From Devosia crocina (lineage in GTDB: Bacteria > Pseudomonadota > Alphaproteobacteria > Rhizobiales > Devosiaceae), in assembly GCF_900116545.1 (NCBI RefSeq), contig NZ_FPCK01000001.1:1364001-1428000 (forward strand): a DNA stretch of 64,000 nt, in the 5' to 3' direction. A model generated the notes under the pieces. It saw only the letters and a list, made by a program, of their open reading frames with translations. It was not told the origin of the DNA and ran no database searches. The number at the start of each line of letters is the position of its first letter. Within the stretch, counting starts at the first letter, position 1. The position numbers were made by a program, and so were the translations under genes. Below, piece after piece: positions 60,459-64,000 of this stretch.

Positions 60459-60683
60459 TCAAATTCGTCCCGAACCTTCGACATGCACCGTTTCAGAGGT
60501 GCCAGCCTGCGACAGCAATCGGCGGCCGGAGTCGCTCAGGATCGTTCCTCCCTCGCGCTGGACCAGCAGAGCGAGAGATAAGAGCTTGGCAAGGTGGTGG
60601 GTGTCCACATCGTCAGGCGCTTGCTCGCTCTGGAAAAGAGCCAGCGTTTTCAGCTCCTCCGGATTTACGTCATAATCGTTCAT
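60459..60683 (-). CDS. Small hypothetical protein
   Basis: From ATG 60683 the 74-residue product is helical and acidic (NPEELKTLALFQSEQAPDDVDTHHLAKLLSLAL), followed by a Gly/Ser/Arg-rich end. It lies 14 bases after the DUF1989 gene and is probably co-transcribed with it. Function unknown. Confidence 0.55.
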   Translation of the reverse strand: MNDYDVNPEELKTLALFQSEQAPDDVDTHHLAKLLSLALLVQREGGTILSDSGRRLLSQAGTSETVHVEGSGRI

Positions 60684-60697
60684 GTGGCCTCCCTTTT

Positions 60698-61288
60698 CTA
60701 GTCGACCCGATAATGAATGGGTTTGAAACTGCCTCCATTGCTGGCGGGGGCAGAACATGCGGTGAGCCCGATGATAAGATCCATACGCGCGCGGAAGCTG
60801 ATGTGATCTCCCGCCTTGCTCAGAGGCGGCAGGACCTTGAGTTTGCCGGTGGCGCCATCGACAGGCACGTTCATGAAGCAATTGAAGGCGACGGGGATAT
60901 CGTCTTCGGCAATCCCATAGGGGCTCAGTGCCTGGTGGAGATTGCCGAGGCAGCCCTGGTGTGGCGGCTCATCGTCGTAGCAGAGGCGGAACGTGGCTTC
61001 GCTGCATGGGGTGAGCAGGAAGTCGTGCCGGCCGACCGTATCCCCGGTGATCTCCAGCATGACATTTGATCGGTTGGAATAGAGTAGATTGCCAGTCGTG
61101 AGATAGATGGTTTCGGCATAATCAAGGGTGCGACCAGAGGAGATCATCTCGCGGCGATCGCTTTGCGCGATTGCGAGGAGGTCGGCCACCTGACCTCCAA
61201 GGGGATCGATAACGGTCAGGACCTGGCCGGCCTTGATCTCGAACGCAGCTCCGGAGCGTGGCGGTATTTCAAAGCTGTTCGGCTTCAT
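60698..61288 (-). CDS. DUF1989 (urea carboxylase-associated family) protein
   Basis: This 196-residue protein matches DUF1989: IPPRSGAAFEIKAGQVLTVIDPLGGQVADLLAI, STNRTLDY-like (SSGRTLDYAETIYLTTGNLLYSN) and FNCFMNVPVDGATGKLKVLPPLSKAGDHISFRARMDLIIGLTACSAP. Conserved Cys and His residues suggest a metal-binding beta-barrel. Relatives accompany urea and guanidine/allophanate enzymes. It overlaps the YqcI/YcgG gene by 4 bases, so the two are coupled. Confidence 0.85.
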   Translation of the reverse strand: MKPNSFEIPPRSGAAFEIKAGQVLTVIDPLGGQVADLLAIAQSDRREMISSGRTLDYAETIYLTTGNLLYSNRSNVMLEITGDTVGRHDFLLTPCSEATFRLCYDDEPPHQGCLGNLHQALSPYGIAEDDIPVAFNCFMNVPVDGATGKLKVLPPLSKAGDHISFRARMDLIIGLTACSAPASNGGSFKPIHYRVD

Positions 61289-61986
61289 GCTTGCTTCTCT
61301 GCTCCACCCAAGGGATTGGCTGCTGCTGGCTTGTCTTCGCGGTGATAGGGACAGCTCCAGCTATCGGGCACGTTTCGCCCACTATATTGCCGGGCCTCTG
61401 AAACGGTGCCGTGTCGCGCCAGCATCGGGTTGATGCTGCCCGCCAGCTCAAGGTCTCTTTCGAGGATCGAGCCGCGCAGCTTCTCGTACCGGTTTTGGGC
61501 TCGCAGCGCCTCGAACTGATCATGAAGATTGAAGATCATCGTGGGGTAGGCGAAGCGACGGGCAGGGCGACTGGCTCTGGGGTGAAGTCCAACGACAAAA
61601 AAGGCTTCACCACCGAAGCTGAGCGAAAAATGCGGATCATCGGGATCGGCGCTGACCCGCGGATCGACAGTCTGTCCGCGCCAGCTGTCTTTTTCGGTCA
61701 GGGACTGGATGCGCTCCCACATGCGTTCTTCGAACTGTGACTCATTAAGGTCACCGGGTCCTTCGAAAATGACCGCGAAGCTTGTAAAAAGCGTCGGCTC
61801 CTTCTGGTAGCGCCAGGCAAACTGCATCAGTTGATCCTGGATATCGACATCGTTCCAGGCACTCTCGATGCTTCGCGCCACATAGGTGGTCAACTGACCT
61901 TTTCCCAAAGCAGATTTTGCACCAACACAGGGGAAAGACGGGGCCCGGACGAACTCCTCCAGGGCAAGCTCTAACTCTGATCGCAT
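61285..61986 (-). CDS. YqcI/YcgG family protein (heme-dependent N-hydroxylase-like)
   Basis: This 233-residue protein matches YqcI/YcgG: the N-terminal FVRAPSFPCVGAKSALGKGQ, TSFAVIFEGP, the DDPHFSLSFGGEAFFVVGLHPRASRPARRFAYPTMIFNLHDQFE block and the C-terminal SGRNVPDSWSCPYHRED. One family member, GntA, is a heme-dependent guanidino-N-hydroxylase of guanitoxin biosynthesis. With DUF1989 next door, a role on guanidino or urea-like nitrogen compounds is plausible, but this is inference. Confidence 0.82.
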   Translation of the reverse strand: MRSELELALEEFVRAPSFPCVGAKSALGKGQLTTYVARSIESAWNDVDIQDQLMQFAWRYQKEPTLFTSFAVIFEGPGDLNESQFEERMWERIQSLTEKDSWRGQTVDPRVSADPDDPHFSLSFGGEAFFVVGLHPRASRPARRFAYPTMIFNLHDQFEALRAQNRYEKLRGSILERDLELAGSINPMLARHGTVSEARQYSGRNVPDSWSCPYHREDKPAAANPLGGAEKQA

Positions 61987-62158
61987 GGAACCACAGACAC
62001 TAATGGAACTGTGTAGCAAAGGTTTGTCCCGCCAACCGTTCCATCACGAGTGCGAGGAGGGGCGATGACCATGCGGTGAGTGTTGGCCCTACGCGCCGCG
62101 ATAGGCTCGCCGGAATAAGGCCGGTATGCCAGAAGCCTATTGAATGCAGAGAAAAGAC

Positions 62159-62235
62159 TGGTGATCCCGGCGGGATTCGAACCCACGACCCCAGGATTAG
62201 GAATCCTGTGCTCTATCCTGCTGAGCTACGGGACC
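62159..62235 (-). tRNA. tRNA-Arg (anticodon CCT)
   Basis: On the minus strand the 77-base gene starts GGTCCCG, has D-arm AGCTCAGCAGGATAGAGC, anticodon loop TTCCTAA (anticodon CCT, reading AGG), T-loop GGGTTCGAATCCC and acceptor CGGGATC with encoded ACCA. The acceptor pairs over seven positions, with one G-T. Confidence 0.95.
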
Positions 62236-62297
62236 AGCCATGTTCGAAGTAGCAGCGCCTCATGTATTGTGCAAGGCGGACTGATTGGGAATCTGGG

Positions 62298-62804
62298 ATG
62301 GATCGCGTGTCGTCTGACTTCATTGTTTTTCCAGATCCCCGACTCAGCATGTCGGCACATCGGCGACCGGTGGATGATGCGCTGCTCGAAGTGGGACGAC
62401 GTCTGCTTGCGGCGGCGCGGCGGGTCAATGCCTATGGATTGGCCGCCGTGCATATTGGGGTGGTTGAGCCGGTTGTGGTGGTGAGTGTCGCAGCTTCGGA
62501 GGCGCGGGATTATCGCGTGCTCTATAATCCTGCGGTCCTCTCGACAGTCGGACCAGAGGAAACTGGCTTAGAGGGTTCTGTGTCCATGCCGGGCATCGAG
62601 GTGGCCATTTCCCGGCCAAGGGATGCAAGACTGCGGTTTGACGATGAAAGCGGAGAAGGGCAGGAGCTGGCGCTGAGCGGCTTTGCGGCGCGAGTTGCGC
62701 AACACGAGATCGACCAGATGAACGGCGTGTTCTTCCTGAACCGGCTTTCACGTCTCAAACGCGACGCAGCCATCCGGCGCTTCAACAAGGTGCAGGGGCG
62801 ATAA
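62298..62804 (+). CDS. Peptide-deformylase-like protein lacking catalytic residues
   Basis: This 168-residue protein has the deformylase fold and all three motif positions, but each is changed. Motif I (normally G-x-G-L-A-A-x-Q) reads AYGLAAVH with His52 for Gln. Motif II (E-G-C-x-S) reads EGSVS with Ser94 in place of the metal-binding Cys. Motif III (H-E-x-D-H) reads HEIDQ with Gln140 for the second metal-ligand His. It should not bind the catalytic iron normally, so it is probably a pseudoenzyme or binds another ligand. The frame is intact and starts at ATG 62298. It lies next to tRNA-Arg and before prfB. Confidence 0.85.
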   Translation: MDRVSSDFIVFPDPRLSMSAHRRPVDDALLEVGRRLLAAARRVNAYGLAAVHIGVVEPVVVVSVAASEARDYRVLYNPAVLSTVGPEETGLEGSVSMPGIEVAISRPRDARLRFDDESGEGQELALSGFAARVAQHEIDQMNGVFFLNRLSRLKRDAAIRRFNKVQGR

Positions 62805-62882
62805 TTTCGGCGGTCGTCGGGCGCAAAGGTTGATCCTGTGGCCTGGCTTGGATAAACGGGGCGGGCAAATAAGGAATGATCA

Positions 62883-64000
62883 ATGCGCACGGAAATCGAA
62901 AAGACCGTCGCCGAAATCGAGCAGGTTCTGACCCTGCTGAGGAGGCATCTTTGACTGGGATACAGCTCAACTCCGTCTCGACGCGCTGACAGCGCAAACT
63001 GAATCTCCCGACTTCTGGAGCGACCCGGAAAAAGCGCGCGTCACCATGCGCGAACGCGACGAACTCGACGTGGCCGTCAAGGCCGTGCGCGAACTCGAAG
63101 CCGGGATCCGCGACAATGTCGAACTGATCGAACTCGGCGAGGCCGAGGGCGATGCCGATATCGTGCGCGATGCTGAAAACGCCTTGATCGAACTCAAGGG
63201 CCAGGCACGGCGGCAGCAGATCGAGACCCTGCTTTCGGGCGAGGTCGACAGCAATGACTGCTATGTCGAAATCCACTCGGGCGCCGGCGGTACGGAAAGC
63301 CAGGATTGGGCGAACATGCTGTTGCGCATGTATACCCGCTGGGCCGAGCGCCGGAAGATGAAGGTGGAAGTGCTCGAAATGCATGATGGGGAAGAAGCCG
63401 GCATCAAATCGGCGACTGTCCTTATCAAGGGGCACAATGCCTATGGCTGGCTCAAGACCGAGAGCGGGGTGCATCGCCTCGTCCGGATCAGCCCCTATGA
63501 CTCGGCGGCACGCCGGCACACCAGCTTTTCAAGCTGCTGGGTCTATCCAGTGGTGGACGATTCCATCGACATCGTGATCAACGAAAGCGATCTCAAGGTC
63601 GACACGTATCGCGCATCGGGTGCAGGCGGCCAGCACGTCAACACCACCGACTCGGCAATCCGCATCACGCACGTGCCATCCGGTATCATCGTGGCGTGCC
63701 AGCAGGAACGCAGCCAGCACAAAAACCGTGCAACGGCCATGGCCATGCTCAAGTCCCGTCTTTACGAGATGGAACTGCAAAAGCGCGAGGAAGCCGCGAA
63801 CGCTCAGGCGGCCAACAAGACCGATATCGGCTGGGGACACCAGATCCGTTCCTATGTCCTACAGCCCTACCAGATGGTCAAGGATCTGCGGACGGGCGTC
63901 GAAAGCGGTCAGCCATCCGTGGTTCTGGATGGAGAACTCGACGGTTTCATGGAAGCGGCTCTCGCACAGCGAGTGGGCGTCGCAACCGACGTTGCCGGCG
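62883..64000 (+). CDS. prfB: Peptide chain release factor 2, with programmed +1 frameshift (3' partial)
   Basis: RF2 ends translation at UGA and UAA. Translation starts at ATG 62883 and meets TGA at 62,952. The sequence AGGAGG-CAT-CTT-TGA-C is the known autoregulatory slippery site: a Shine-Dalgarno-like element just before CTT-TGA-C. Skipping the T at 62,952 continues as GAC TGG GAT, and the frame then stays open to the window edge. The stop-reading region [13 protein letters not shown] and the catalytic GGQ ([14 protein letters not shown]) are present. About 30 C-terminal residues lie outside the window. Confidence 0.95.

Noticed and set aside
1..64000. CRISPR arrays or insertion sequences
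   Set aside because: No regularly spaced repeats and no transposase gene with terminal inverted repeats were seen on either strand.

Overview
The window looks like a high-GC alphaproteobacterium of the order Hyphomicrobiales (Rhizobiales), perhaps Devosiaceae-like. The evidence is a prfB with a programmed frameshift, a ScfR/RamB-type regulator, TAT-exported binding proteins, a FliK-like/FlhB-like gene pair and palindromic GTCATTCCCGCG-type intergenic repeats. The family-level placement is an inference.

Positions 1 to about 20,950 are the right arm of a prophage. Rightward late genes come first: a tail or virion protein with a self-cleaving S74 chaperone, a coiled-coil protein and a roughly 2,655-residue polyvalent virion protein. 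After them lies an AT-richer cargo block holding a leftward zinc-ribbon/HEPN gene and a second, diverged copy of the 3' end of the giant gene, followed by a DUF2806-like gene. A lysis cassette follows (holin-like protein, GH24 endolysin, inner spanin, overlapping outer-spanin lipoprotein, DUF6107-like membrane protein), ending in a terminator. A convergent operon of eleven overlapping leftward genes (15,239 to 20,803) carries accessory functions: DUF1643, a DnaQ-like exonuclease, an HNH nuclease, a sulfotransferase-like protein and several unknowns. A palindromic operator-like site and a tRNA-3'-end-like sequence next to it probably mark the prophage end.

Positions 21,141 to 27,412 hold a Bcr/CflA-type exporter behind a structured leader with an intrinsic terminator, a pair of small proteins resembling SUKH and Nin/ComJ families, small unknown genes, and pxpB-pxpC-pxpA (5-oxoprolinase). 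From 27,574 to 32,812 a complete LivHMGF-type ABC importer with a TAT-exported binding protein runs leftward. Divergent from it is a signalling group: a ScfR-like regulator with a histidine-kinase-like helical segment, a receiver-only response regulator, a small membrane protein and a symporter-histidine kinase.

Positions 38,044 to 48,822 are mixed chromosomal genes: a potassium channel with no ordinary start codon, a glycosyltransferase, a FliK-like and FlhB-C-like pair, a SleB-type hydrolase, an MTA/SAH nucleosidase, and an operon of an exported molybdopterin-fold protein, a sensor kinase and a LuxR-type response regulator. Positions 48,876 to 60,024 hold a frameshifted FAD-linked oxidase and a sugar-acid catabolic locus (GH1 glycosidase, mannonate dehydratase, KdgD, GntR regulator) divergent from a peptide/oligosaccharide-type ABC importer. 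The window closes with a DUF1989 / YqcI-YcgG pair, tRNA-Arg(CCT), a deformylase-like protein lacking metal ligands, and prfB running off the right edge.
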